8,155 nucleotides of DNA, from assembly GCA_002429615.1 (NCBI GenBank), contig DJAN01000240.1:1-8155 (forward strand). Reading direction: 5' to 3'. This document shows, in pieces, positions 1 through 7,156 of this stretch. Source of the stretch: Lysobacteraceae bacterium UBA6001 (GTDB taxonomy: Bacteria > Pseudomonadota > Gammaproteobacteria > Xanthomonadales > Xanthomonadaceae). Numbering within the stretch: the stretch's first letter is position 1; every line of letters starts with the position of its first letter. The notes beneath the pieces are model-generated. The model did not search any database. It was given only the letters and a program-made list of their open reading frames with translations, and had not been told where the DNA came from. Made by a program: the position numbers and the translations under genes.

Positions 1-1871
1 GATCTGCCAGGATGCCGCCGCGCCGGCATCCTGGCTGGCGCATCGTGAGCATCCTGGTATTCGGCGTCATCGTGGCGCTGCTGGCGGTGACCTGGTGGCG
101 CCAGCATCATGCGGGCCAGGTGGCGGCCGAAGGTGGCGAAGAGCGCGTCGTCGGCATGCCGCGTCTGCCGTATCGCCTGATCACGCCGGGCGGGGGTTTC
201 GATCTGACCCCGACCTTGTCGCCGGATGGCTCGATGGTGGCGTTCGCCTCGATCTCCAACGATCGACCCGGCACGTCCATCCGCCTGCAGACCACCAGCA
301 ACTCGCCATCGCGCGAACTGGTGGTGCCGGCGCCAGGGGAATCCGACCGCCTGCCGGCCTGGTCGCCGGATGGGCGTCAGCTTGCGTTCTCCCGCCAGTC
401 CGAGGACGGCAGTTGCCGGGTGATGGTGGCGGCCACCAACGGCGCGGCGGGCGAGCATGAAGTGGCGCGCTGCGACCATACCGAGCTGTTGAGCTTCAGC
501 TGGGTGCCGGGACGCAATGCACTGCTGTTCGGGTCGATGACCGGCGGCAACACCAGCGGCGGCATCCGCGAGCTGGACCTGGAAACCGGCGCCTGGCGGG
601 ACCTCCAGTACGGTGGCCGTCCGCGCGACTTCGACTACTCGCCGCGCTACTCGCCTGATGGCAAGTGGATCGCCTTCATCCGCAACCCGCAGCTGGGCGG
701 CATCTGGGTGATGCCGGCGCAGGGCGGCGAAGCGCGCCGCGTCACCCGTGGGCGCGCCGAGATCCGCGGCTTCGATTGGCTGCCGGACAGCTCCGGCGTG
801 GTGTTCGGCCGCCGCGTGGACAGCCAGTCGCGCCTGTATCGGCTGGACATGGAAACCCGGCGCGTGTGGGACATGGGGCTCAGCGATGCCGAGTCGCCTT
901 CCATCTCGGTGGACAGCGGGCAGCTGGCCTTCGTCCAGCGCCGCCCGCAATTCGGGCTGTTCCGTCTGCAGCGCAGCAGCGCCCGCGATGCCTACCGGCG
1001 CGAGCACCTGTTTCCCTCCAATGGCCGCGATGCCCAGCCGATGGTGTCGCCCAATGGCCGCCAGCTGGCTTTCACTTCGGATCGCTCCGGCGAATACGCA
1101 TTGTGGTGGGCCGACCTGGCCCGGCCGGATACGCTGCGGCCCATCCCGGGCCTGTTGCCGGAAACCCGCCAGCCGATCGACTGGGCCGCCGATTCGCGCT
1201 CGCTGCTGGCGATCGGGCGTGATGAGGAAGGGCGCGCCCAGCTGTATGAAGTGATCCCGTCCGAAAGCCGGGTGAACGTGCTGCAGGTGCCCGCGCCGAA
1301 TCCGCTGCAAGGCCTGCATGTCGGTGACCCGTCGCGGATCCTGGTGTTGTCGGCCGAACCGGCGGGCGATGCCACGTTGATCCTGTACGACCGCTCGCGC
1401 CAGCCCTGGCAGGAACTCGCACGGCTGGAGGACGTCTCGCAGGCACGCTACGACCCGGATACCGGCGAGGTGTTCTTCACCCGCTTCTCCGGCAGTGGCC
1501 TGTGGCGGATCGGCGCGGACCTGGCCCCGGCCAGCCTGGCCAATGTCGACGACGCCGCGCCCGCGCGCTGGCGTTACCGGAGCTGGGCGCTGGCCGGTAA
1601 GGGCCGTGCCTACTATCTGTCGTCCAGCGTCGAGTGCTCGACGGTCGGCGGCTGGCTCGGGGTCGAACCTTCCGGTGCGAGATGTTTGTCGGCCGATGAG
1701 TTCAGCACCATCAACGGCTTCAGCATCGATCGCCAGGATGGCGCGCTGTATGTGGCCATCGCGCCCACCGATGGCGCCGGAATCGGCTTCATGACACTTC
1801 CGAAAGCGGACGCGCCGCCCGTCGGCGCCGTATCCAAGTTGTTGTCAGGATTGATAAAACCACCTTCGTGA
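1..1871 (+). CDS. CadC-like membrane regulator with periplasmic PD40/TolB propeller (5' end missing)
   Basis: The frame is open to the left edge (codons Ser-Ala-Arg precede the first ATG at 12), so the true start is probably outside the window. Numbering from ATG 12, residues 10-29 form one hydrophobic helix followed by a long exported domain. That domain has PD40/TolB-type beta-propeller blades: SPDG at 70-73, 118-121 and 214-217, SPNG at 346-349, and weaker blades between. The arginine-rich stretch before the helix fits a juxtamembrane cytoplasmic linker. In the known family, a DNA-binding winged helix of about 100 residues precedes such a helix, so I infer a one-component transmembrane regulator whose winged helix is cut off. 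Four cysteines (135, 154, 542, 558) form two close pairs and could be periplasmic disulphides. The gene ends 113 bp before the AraC gene, same strand. An alternative is a membrane-anchored propeller protein without a DNA-binding domain. Confidence 0.8.
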   Translation, partial: SARMPPRRHPGWRIVSILVFGVIVALLAVTWWRQHHAGQVAAEGGEERVVGMPRLPYRLITPGGGFDLTPTLSPDGSMVAFASISNDRPGTSIRLQTTSNSPSRELVVPAPGESDRLPAWSPDGRQLAFSRQSEDGSCRVMVAATNGAAGEHEVARCDHTELLSFSWVPGRNALLFGSMTGGNTSGGIRELDLETGAWRDLQYGGRPRDFDYSPRYSPDGKWIAFIRNPQLGGIWVMPAQGGEARRVTRGRAEIRGFDWLPDSSGVVFGRRVDSQSRLYRLDMETRRVWDMGLSDAESPSISVDSGQLAFVQRRPQFGLFRLQRSSARDAYRREHLFPSNGRDAQPMVSPNGRQLAFTSDRSGEYALWWADLARPDTLRPIPGLLPETRQPIDWAADSRSLLAIGRDEEGRAQLYEVIPSESRVNVLQVPAPNPLQGLHVGDPSRILVLSAEPAGDATLILYDRSRQPWQELARLEDVSQARYDPDTGEVFFTRFSGSGLWRIGADLAPASLANVDDAAPARWRYRSWALAGKGRAYYLSSSVECSTVGGWLGVEPSGARCLSADEFSTINGFSIDRQDGALYVAIAPTDGAGIGFMTLPKADAPPVGAVSKLLSGLIKPPS

Positions 1872-1893
1872 TTTCTTCGGTGCCGGGTTCGTG

Positions 1894-1915
1894 ACGATTT
1901 CGCCACGATTTCGCC
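1894..1915 (+). repeat. Perfect 11-bp tandem repeat upstream of the AraC gene
   Basis: ACGATTTCGCC occurs twice with no spacer (1894-1904 and 1905-1915). The period is about one helical turn, so both copies face the same side of the DNA. It lies 70-91 bp before the AraC start, between the two regulator genes. It continues a series of TTCG motifs starting at 1865, 1876, 1888, 1899 and 1910. It may be a multi-site operator, but nothing visible identifies the protein that would bind it. Confidence 0.6.
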
Positions 1916-1938
1916 GAAATGTCCTGATTGCCGCCTCA

Positions 1939-1969
1939 TTCGGCAAAACAATCCGCACCCTTCGGCAAA
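1939..1969 (+). promoter_or_regulatory. Paired TTCGGCAAA boxes, likely operator of the AraC gene
   Basis: Two exact copies of TTCGGCAAA start at 1939 and 1961, 22 bp apart (about two helical turns), in direct orientation. The second ends 15 bp before the AraC start. AraC-family proteins typically bind direct repeats about two turns apart, so autoregulation is a reasonable inference. A third exact copy lies upstream of the TonB receptor gene, and I found no others in the window by eye. No convincing -35/-10 pair is visible here; AACAAT (1947-1952) is a weak -10 candidate inside the first box. Confidence 0.5.
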
Positions 1970-1984
1970 CAGGGTGTGTATGCG

Positions 1985-2878
1985 ATGAACTCAATGATCA
2001 CGGCCGACCGCGGCCTGTCGCTGGCGTTGGACCAGGAATCGCCGGCGGGCGCGCCGGTGTGCCTGGCCGTGGCGCGCTTGGGCAGCGTGCGCGCCGCCAC
2101 CGGCATGTTCACCCTGTGGGTGCAGCTGCGGGGGCGTTCCTGGATCGAATCGAAGGAGGGCAAGTTCCGCCTGCGCGCCGGTGACTGGATCGCCTTCGAC
2201 CGCGACTCCCGCCCCACCGTGCAGGCGGATCGCAACGGCCTGTGTATCGGCGTGGGCCTGGATGGCGCCGGCCTGCAGGCGCTGGCCGAACTGACCGACA
2301 GCGTGCTGTACCCCGGGCGCAGCCAGCTCGGTCGCACCGACCTGCTGATCGCGCTGCGCCTGTGGCGCAATGCCGCCCGCGCCGGCGATGCCGCCGGTGC
2401 CCGCCCGATGCTGCTGCACCTGGCCGCCATGCAGGGCGAGTTCGCCCAGCAGGAGCAGCGCTGCCCGGGCCGCTCGCGCAGCCGCCGCCGCCAGGTCTTC
2501 GGCCGCATGCAGCGCGCGCGCCTGTACCTGGAAGGCAACAGCGACCGCGTCGTGCGCGTCGCGGAACTGGCGCAGCTGACCAACTTCTCCAGCTGGTACG
2601 TCTCCAAGACCTTCCAGAGCCTGTACGAGGAGAGCCCGCAGGCGCTCTCCGCGCGGCTGCGCCTGGAGCGCGCGGCGGACCTGCTGCGCGACACCTCGAT
2701 GATGATCGGCGAGGTCGCCGCGGCCAGTGGCTTCGACAACTGCTGCAGTTTCGCGCGTGCATTCCGCTCACGGTTCGGCGTGTCGGCATCCCACTATCGC
2801 GAGCAGGTGTTTCTGTCGCCAGATTCGGCAAAGTCACGCGGCATGCCGCGCAAAGCGGCTGCCTTCACGCGGTCGTAA
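1985..2878 (+). CDS. AraC-family transcriptional regulator
   Basis: This 297-residue protein has two parts. The N-terminal part, about residues 30-100, looks like the AraC-type cupin barrel, with the pattern RLRAGDWIAF typical of its strands. An arginine-rich linker around 162-172 leads to the C-terminal AraC DNA-binding domain at about 172-275. The first helix-turn-helix begins near VAELAQLTNFSSWYVSKTF (from 192) and the second near IGEVAAASGFDN (from 241), followed by the family's F-R-RFG-S---YR ending. I chose ATG 1985 because AGGG at 1971-1974 is a weak Shine-Dalgarno and because the earlier in-frame ATG at 1928 would put the paired operator boxes inside the coding region; ATG 1994 is also possible. 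The receptor gene follows after 47 bp on the same strand, making it the most likely target. The effector ligand is unknown. Confidence 0.9.
   Translation: MNSMITADRGLSLALDQESPAGAPVCLAVARLGSVRAATGMFTLWVQLRGRSWIESKEGKFRLRAGDWIAFDRDSRPTVQADRNGLCIGVGLDGAGLQALAELTDSVLYPGRSQLGRTDLLIALRLWRNAARAGDAAGARPMLLHLAAMQGEFAQQEQRCPGRSRSRRRQVFGRMQRARLYLEGNSDRVVRVAELAQLTNFSSWYVSKTFQSLYEESPQALSARLRLERAADLLRDTSMMIGEVAAASGFDNCCSFARAFRSRFGVSASHYREQVFLSPDSAKSRGMPRKAAAFTRS
2824..2854 (+). promoter_or_regulatory. TTCGGCAAA box and degenerate partner upstream of the receptor gene
   Basis: An exact TTCGGCAAA at 2824-2832 lies within the last codons of the AraC gene, 94 bp before the receptor start. Exactly 22 bp later, CCGCGCAAA (2846-2854) keeps the GCAAA half, reproducing the spacing of the pair upstream of the AraC gene. 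This suggests an AraC-protein site activating the receptor promoter. Caveats: the second box matches at only 5 of 9 positions, it is also the loop of a small symmetry (GCCGC-GCAAA-GCGGC), and the DNA is coding. Confidence 0.4.
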
Positions 2879-2887
2879 TTTGCAGGG

Positions 2888-2902
2888 GGCGCTTAACGCG
2901 CC
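2888..2902 (+). other. Leader hairpin between AraC gene and receptor
   Basis: GGCGC-TTAAC-GCGCC is a perfect 5-bp inverted repeat with a 5-nt loop. It sits between the AraC stop and the receptor ribosome-binding site. No T-tract follows, so it is not a standard terminator. It could be a leader structure or simply chance in GC-rich DNA. Confidence 0.35.
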
Positions 2903-2915
2903 ACTAACGACCTTT

Positions 2916-2920
2916 GGAGA
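2916..2920 (+). promoter_or_regulatory. Ribosome-binding site deciding the receptor start
   Basis: GGAGA lies 5 nt before ATG 2926. A TTG four codons upstream (2914) is in frame but overlaps this site, so it cannot be the start if the site is used. The ATG also gives a clean signal peptide. Confidence 0.8.
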
Positions 2921-2925
2921 GATTG

Positions 2926-5814
2926 ATGAACCTTCGCACTCCCGCCCTGCGGGTGGGCCTGCTGCCCGCCAGCATCGCGATCGCGTTGACGCCGGCCTTC
3001 GCCAGCGCTCAAGAGCAGTCGGCTGACCAGAACACCACCACCCTCGATCGCATCGAGATCACCGGCTCGCGCATCCGCTCGGTGGATGTGGAAACCGCAC
3101 AGCCGGTCTTCACCGTGTCCTCGGAGGACATCAAGAAGTCGGGTCTCGTCAGCGTTGGCGACATCCTGCAGAACCTGTCGATTTCCGGCACCCAGACCTT
3201 CAGCAAGGCGGCGGTCCTGACCTCCAATGCCGAGCAGGGTGGCCAATACGTCAACCTGTACAACCTCGGCGAGCAGCGCACCCTGGTGCTGGTCAACGGC
3301 AAGCGCTGGACCACCAGCCTGTCGGGCGTGAGCGACCTGTCGACCATCCCGAGCGCCCTGATCGACCGCATCGAAGTCCTGAAGGACGGCGCCTCGGCGA
3401 TCTACGGCTCCGACGCCGTCTCCGGCGTGGTCAACATCATCCTGAAGAAGAACTTCGACGGCGCCGAGGCTTCGGCGTACTTCGGCCAGAACAGCCGTGG
3501 CGATGGCAACAAGGAGCAGTACTCCTTCATCGTCGGCAACACCACCGACCGTTCGTCGCTGGTCTTCGGCGTGAACTACACCAAGGAAGATCCGGTGTGG
3601 GCCAAGGACCGTGCGCTGACCCGCTACACCTACGGCCCGAACCACCCGGAAGACGGCCTGAGCGCCACCGGTCCGTGGGGCCGCTTCAACTACGACGGCA
3701 ACACCTATGTGCTGAACCACACCGGCACCTGGGACGGCAACGGCGTCGGCGCCGATTCGAGCGACCTGGCGAACTACCACGTCGGCGTCACCGATGACGA
3801 CTACTACAACGCCACCCAGCAGATGATGCTGCAGCAGTCGACCGAGACCAAGTCGATCTTTGCCAACGGCAGCTACAACCTGACCGACAACATCACCTTC
3901 AAGGCCACCGCGATGCACTCGGAGCGTGACTCCGAGCGTCAGATCGCAGGCTACCCGCTGACCGGCACCACGCAGGCGAACTTCCCGGTCGCCATCTCGG
4001 CCGATAGCGTCTACAACCCGGTCGGCGCGGACATCACCAGCTGGTACCGCCGCATCGTCGAGCTGCCGCGCATCACCAAGAACAACGTCAAGACCGACCA
4101 CTTCGACGCTGCCGTTGAAGGCATGTTCGACGTCAACGGCCACGGCTGGAACTGGGACGTCGGCTTCAACTACAACCGCTACGACGTCACCCAGGTCAAC
4201 ACCGGCAACATCAACCTGCTGGCGCTGCAGAAGGCCCTCGGCCCGTCGTTCATCAACAGCCAGGGCGTGGCGCAGTGCGGTACCGCTGCCAACCCGATCC
4301 CGCTGGGCACCAGCCAGTCGCTCGGCCAGTGCACCCCGTTCAACATCCTCGGCGGCCCGTCGGCCTCGACCCCGGAATCGCTGGCTTACATCAGCACCCT
4401 GGGCCAGGCGACGCAGCGTAACGAGACCAAGCAGTACACCGCCAACGTCACCGGCGGCCTGTTCGACATGCCGATGAACGCGGGCGAGTTCGCCTTCGCC
4501 GCCGGCTACGAGCACCGCGAAGTCAACGGTTACGACTATCCGGACCAGCTGTCCAGCGCCGGTTACACCACCGACCTGGCCGCCGGCGCCACCAAGGGCG
4601 GCTACCAGACCAACGAGTTCTACCTGGAATTCCTGATTCCGGTGCTCAAGGACCTGCCGTTCGCCAAGGAACTGTCGTTCGACGTTGCCAGCCGTTACTC
4701 GGACTACGACCGTTTCGGCGACACCACGAACAACAAGTTCAGCATGACCTGGAAGCCGATCGACGACCTGCTGGTCCGCGGCACCTACGCCACGGGCTTC
4801 CGCGCGCCGACGCTGGAAGACACCTTCGGCGGCGGTTCGCAGTCGTTCGACGACTACACCGATCCGTGTGATGCCGTGTACGGCTCGACCGGCAACGCCT
4901 CGGTGGCCGCGCGCTGCTCGGCCGCTGGCCTGGGCCCGAACTTCCGCCAGACCGACTCGGCCGGCAACCCGATCAGCCAGCGCGACACGCAGAGCAACAC
5001 CGCGTTCAACGCCGGCGTCGGCAACGCCGACCTGCAGCCGGAGTACAGCCGTACCCGTACGCTGGGCTTCGTCTACAGCCCGCACTTCGTGGAAGGCCTG
5101 GACTTCTCGCTGGACTGGTACAAGATCTCGATCTCCAACATCATCACGGCGGTCGATGCGAACTACGTGCTGAACCAGTGCTACCTGGGCGGCGTGGAGT
5201 CGTACTGCAACCAGTTCTCGCGTGATGCCACCACCGGCCAGGTCGTGACGCTGAACCGCGGCAACACCAACCTGGGTCGCCTGTCGACCGAGGGCTACAA
5301 CTTCGGCGCGAACTATCGTCTGCCGGAGCTGGGCATCGGCCAGTTCGCTGTCAACCTGGACAGCAACTACCTGGTGAACCTGCGCAGCCAGAGCGAAGCC
5401 GGCGCCCCGTGGGCGAGCTATGCCGGTTACTGGAACTACCCGCGCGTGCGTGCCACGCTGGGCGTGAGCTGGTCGCTGGGCAGCCTGTCGGCGAACTGGG
5501 ACCTGCGTTACTACGGTGGCTTCCGCGACTACTGCTGGAGCGCCGACGAGGAGTGCAGCGAGCCGAACTACACCACCGACAACACCGCGTGGGGTGGTGG
5601 CGTGGGCGCCAACAAGAAGGGCTCGGTCAGCCAGCAGGACCTGTCCTTCACCTGGGCTGCGCCGTGGGACGGCAGCGTGACCGTCGGCGTGCGCAACCTG
5701 TGGGACAAGACCCCGCCGATCACCTACTCGGTGACCAACAACAGCTCGTCGTCGATCGACCCGATGCTGGACTACGATCGCTTCTTCTTCATGAACTACA
5801 CCCAGCGCTTCTGA
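2926..5814 (+). CDS. TonB-dependent outer-membrane receptor
   Basis: This 962-residue protein should import an unidentified ligand across the outer membrane using TonB energy. It has a signal peptide with a hydrophobic core at about 10-25 and an Ala-Ser-Ala cleavage site before Gln29. A TonB-box-like segment follows (IEITGSRIR, 43-51), then a plug domain at about 58-170 ending in the typical ASAIYGSDAVSGVVNIILK region. The rest is the beta-barrel, with the barrel signatures GFRAPTLEDTF and LQPEYSRTRTLGF and a C-terminal Phe expected for outer-membrane insertion. There is no N-terminal signalling (STN) domain, so FecA-type signalling is not expected. The eight cysteines form four close pairs (451/469, 648/664, 752/761, 870/877), probably in surface loops. 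Codons are very strongly biased to C/G endings, more so than in the regulators, suggesting high expression. The AraC gene upstream and the shared boxes suggest inducible control. Substrate unknown. Confidence 0.95.
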   Translation: MNLRTPALRVGLLPASIAIALTPAFASAQEQSADQNTTTLDRIEITGSRIRSVDVETAQPVFTVSSEDIKKSGLVSVGDILQNLSISGTQTFSKAAVLTSNAEQGGQYVNLYNLGEQRTLVLVNGKRWTTSLSGVSDLSTIPSALIDRIEVLKDGASAIYGSDAVSGVVNIILKKNFDGAEASAYFGQNSRGDGNKEQYSFIVGNTTDRSSLVFGVNYTKEDPVWAKDRALTRYTYGPNHPEDGLSATGPWGRFNYDGNTYVLNHTGTWDGNGVGADSSDLANYHVGVTDDDYYNATQQMMLQQSTETKSIFANGSYNLTDNITFKATAMHSERDSERQIAGYPLTGTTQANFPVAISADSVYNPVGADITSWYRRIVELPRITKNNVKTDHFDAAVEGMFDVNGHGWNWDVGFNYNRYDVTQVNTGNINLLALQKALGPSFINSQGVAQCGTAANPIPLGTSQSLGQCTPFNILGGPSASTPESLAYISTLGQATQRNETKQYTANVTGGLFDMPMNAGEFAFAAGYEHREVNGYDYPDQLSSAGYTTDLAAGATKGGYQTNEFYLEFLIPVLKDLPFAKELSFDVASRYSDYDRFGDTTNNKFSMTWKPIDDLLVRGTYATGFRAPTLEDTFGGGSQSFDDYTDPCDAVYGSTGNASVAARCSAAGLGPNFRQTDSAGNPISQRDTQSNTAFNAGVGNADLQPEYSRTRTLGFVYSPHFVEGLDFSLDWYKISISNIITAVDANYVLNQCYLGGVESYCNQFSRDATTGQVVTLNRGNTNLGRLSTEGYNFGANYRLPELGIGQFAVNLDSNYLVNLRSQSEAGAPWASYAGYWNYPRVRATLGVSWSLGSLSANWDLRYYGGFRDYCWSADEECSEPNYTTDNTAWGGGVGANKKGSVSQQDLSFTWAAPWDGSVTVGVRNLWDKTPPITYSVTNNSSSSIDPMLDYDRFFFMNYTQRF

Positions 5815-5840
5815 TCCATCGAAGCCTAGGTAAGCGATCT

Positions 5841-5873
5841 GGAAAGGCGGGCCTCGTGCCCGCCTTTCCTTTT
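5841..5873 (+). terminator. Rho-independent terminator of the receptor gene
   Basis: A perfect 12-bp stem (GGAAAGGCGGGC at 5841-5852 with GCCCGCCTTTCC at 5858-5869) has loop CTCGT and is followed by TTTT at 5870-5873. It begins 26 bp after the receptor stop. Confidence 0.9.
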
Positions 5874-5908
5874 GTGGACGCCGCGCTGCGCTCGGCGACA
5901 CCCGCCCA

Positions 5909-5935
5909 AGAAAAAGCCCGCTTGCGCGGGCTTTT
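5909..5935 (-). terminator. Rho-independent terminator of the HDOD gene
   Basis: AAAAGCCCGC (5912-5921) pairs perfectly with GCGGGCTTTT (5926-5935) around a TTGC loop. On the minus strand the stem runs into TTTTTCTT, 24 bp past the HDOD stop codon. The flanking A and T runs make it potentially active in both directions, backing up the receptor terminator. Confidence 0.88.
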
Positions 5936-5958
5936 CTGGTTTCGGATTGGCGCCAGGC

Positions 5959-7074
5959 TCAGGCCTCGGCCACCTGTCCGGTCAGCGTCTCGGACTGCTC
6001 GCGCCAGGTCGGCAGGCGCGACAGCACCCCCACCTTGGCCAGGTAGGCCTCGTCCACCGCCGTGCCGCTGGCCAGCGCCGTGGCCACGTGCACCGCACCG
6101 GTGACCCAGAAGCTGCGGGTGCTGGAACGCTGCGGCTGGCGCTGGAATGCCACCGCCTCGATGATCGGCATCGGCAGGCCCCACAGGCCCAGCAGGTACG
6201 CGCCGGCTTCGGTGTGGCCCGGGCGATCGTCGACCACGCTGTCCGGGTCGTATTCGTTGCGCACGCCCGGCAGCAGCAGGCCGATGTCCGACAACAGCGC
6301 CGCGGTCGCGCCGAGTTCGGCGCTGGCGTGCGGCAGGAACTTGGCCGCCAGGCGCGAGGACAGCAGCGCGCGGCGCTGCATGGCATTGCGTTCGGCCACC
6401 GAGAGGCTGGGGATGGAGAACACTTCGCTGGCCAGCACCAGGTCGCGCAGCGTCGCCACGCCCAGGCGGGTTACCGCCGCGCGCAGGTCGGTGATGGTGC
6501 GCCCGCCGGAGAAGAACGCCGAATTGCACAGCTGCAGCACCTTGGCCGCGATCGCCGGGTCGGCGGCCACCAGCTTGGCGATGTCCGCCGCGTCCGTGTC
6601 CTCGTCCTCTTCCAGCGCGTGCATCAGGCTCAGGTACAGATGCGGCGGCGAGGGCAGCTTCTCGATCCGGCCGATCGCCGAGCGCAGGCGCGGGTTGTCG
6701 AGCAGCTCGCGCAGTTCTTCCAGGCTGGTGATCGCTTCCAGCAGCACTTCCGGCTGCAGCGGCAACGGGAGGAACCGGTGCGCCACGCCGATGATGCGGG
6801 TGGGCGGCGTGCGCTGGCTGTCGTCGGCGGCCAGCAGGGCGATGCGGATGGTTTCCGGCCGCAGCGTGCGGATCTGGCCGAGCAGGGTCGCCGCGGTCAG
6901 GTCCGCCAGGACCGGGGCCACGATGACCACATCGATGGGACTCTGCGCCGCGCTGGCGATGGCGGAATTGCCATCAGGCACCTGCTGGACGTGGAATTCG
7001 TCTCCCAGGTCACTGAGATAGTCGGCCAGCTCCGACGGCAGGCTGGCTTCGTCGCCGACAAACAGAATACGCAA
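5959..7074 (-). CDS. HDOD-domain protein with degenerate receiver domain
   Basis: This 371-residue cytoplasmic protein probably acts in signalling through protein contacts. Residues 1-115 have a response-regulator receiver fold pattern (MRILFVGDE start; IDVVIVAPVL third strand), but the phospho-acceptor position is Ala53, the Thr/Ser position is Ala82 and the conserved Lys is Leu104. Residues from about 133 to 330 are an HDOD domain: LPSPPHLYLSLM, then the DPAIAAKVLQLCNSAFF core, then AALLSDIGLLLPG, where the HD pair of active phosphohydrolases reads SD. HDOD domains are known to lack HD catalysis. I chose TTG 7074 because the receiver strand starts immediately after it and GGGGAAG (minus strand, 7085-7079) lies just upstream. 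An ATG at 7137 would add 21 residues that overlap a likely promoter. The gene lies 152 bp downstream of ppa and ends at its own terminator. Confidence 0.88.
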   Translation of the reverse strand: MRILFVGDEASLPSELADYLSDLGDEFHVQQVPDGNSAIASAAQSPIDVVIVAPVLADLTAATLLGQIRTLRPETIRIALLAADDSQRTPPTRIIGVAHRFLPLPLQPEVLLEAITSLEELRELLDNPRLRSAIGRIEKLPSPPHLYLSLMHALEEDEDTDAADIAKLVAADPAIAAKVLQLCNSAFFSGGRTITDLRAAVTRLGVATLRDLVLASEVFSIPSLSVAERNAMQRRALLSSRLAAKFLPHASAELGATAALLSDIGLLLPGVRNEYDPDSVVDDRPGHTEAGAYLLGLWGLPMPIIEAVAFQRQPQRSSTRSFWVTGAVHVATALASGTAVDEAYLAKVGVLSRLPTWREQSETLTGQVAEA

Positions 7075-7121
7075 GGCACTTCCCCAAAGACGGGGGCCGC
7101 GAAACGCGCGACCCCATGAGC

Positions 7122-7137
7122 TTGCAATGTACTGCAA
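7122..7137 (-). promoter_or_regulatory. Possible promoter/operator of the HDOD gene
   Basis: TTGCAATGTACTGCAA has 5-bp inverted arms (TTGCA/TGCAA), and read with the next bases it contains TGCAATG twice, 10 bp apart (7123 and 7133). On the minus strand it includes TACATT as a -10 candidate (4 of 6 to consensus), with ATGACC as a -35 candidate 17 bp upstream (4 of 6). The predicted leader to TTG 7074 would be about 45 nt. This is pattern matching only. Confidence 0.35.
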
Positions 7138-7156
7138 TGCCGGGGCCGGGTCATCG

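Noticed and set aside
1928..1984. Upstream ATG for the AraC protein (19 more residues)
   Set aside because: It has no ribosome-binding site, and it would place the paired TTCGGCAAA boxes inside coding sequence.
1936..2739. Minus-strand frame over the AraC gene
   Set aside because: It is an Arg/Ser/Pro-rich shadow. The plus-strand frame carries both AraC helix-turn-helix motifs.
2914..2925. TTG start four codons upstream of the receptor ATG
   Set aside because: It overlaps the GGAGA ribosome-binding site that serves ATG 2926.
2855..2925. Fur box or other iron-control site before the receptor
   Set aside because: No sequence resembling the GATAAT-type repeats was seen. Iron regulation is therefore not supported, though receptors of this type are often iron-linked.
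2893..5901. A 1002-codon open frame on the minus strand, antisense to the whole receptor gene
   Set aside because: It is a shadow of the receptor's extreme C/G-ending codon use. Its translation is a monotonous Val/Ala/Arg/Gly/Asp mixture with no domain, signal peptide or membrane segment, and it runs through the receptor terminator.
5872..7119. A 415-codon plus-strand open frame over the HDOD gene
   Set aside because: It is Gln/Arg/His/Gly-rich with no recognisable motif, and it crosses the terminator hairpin at its start. The minus-strand frame has clear HDOD motifs.
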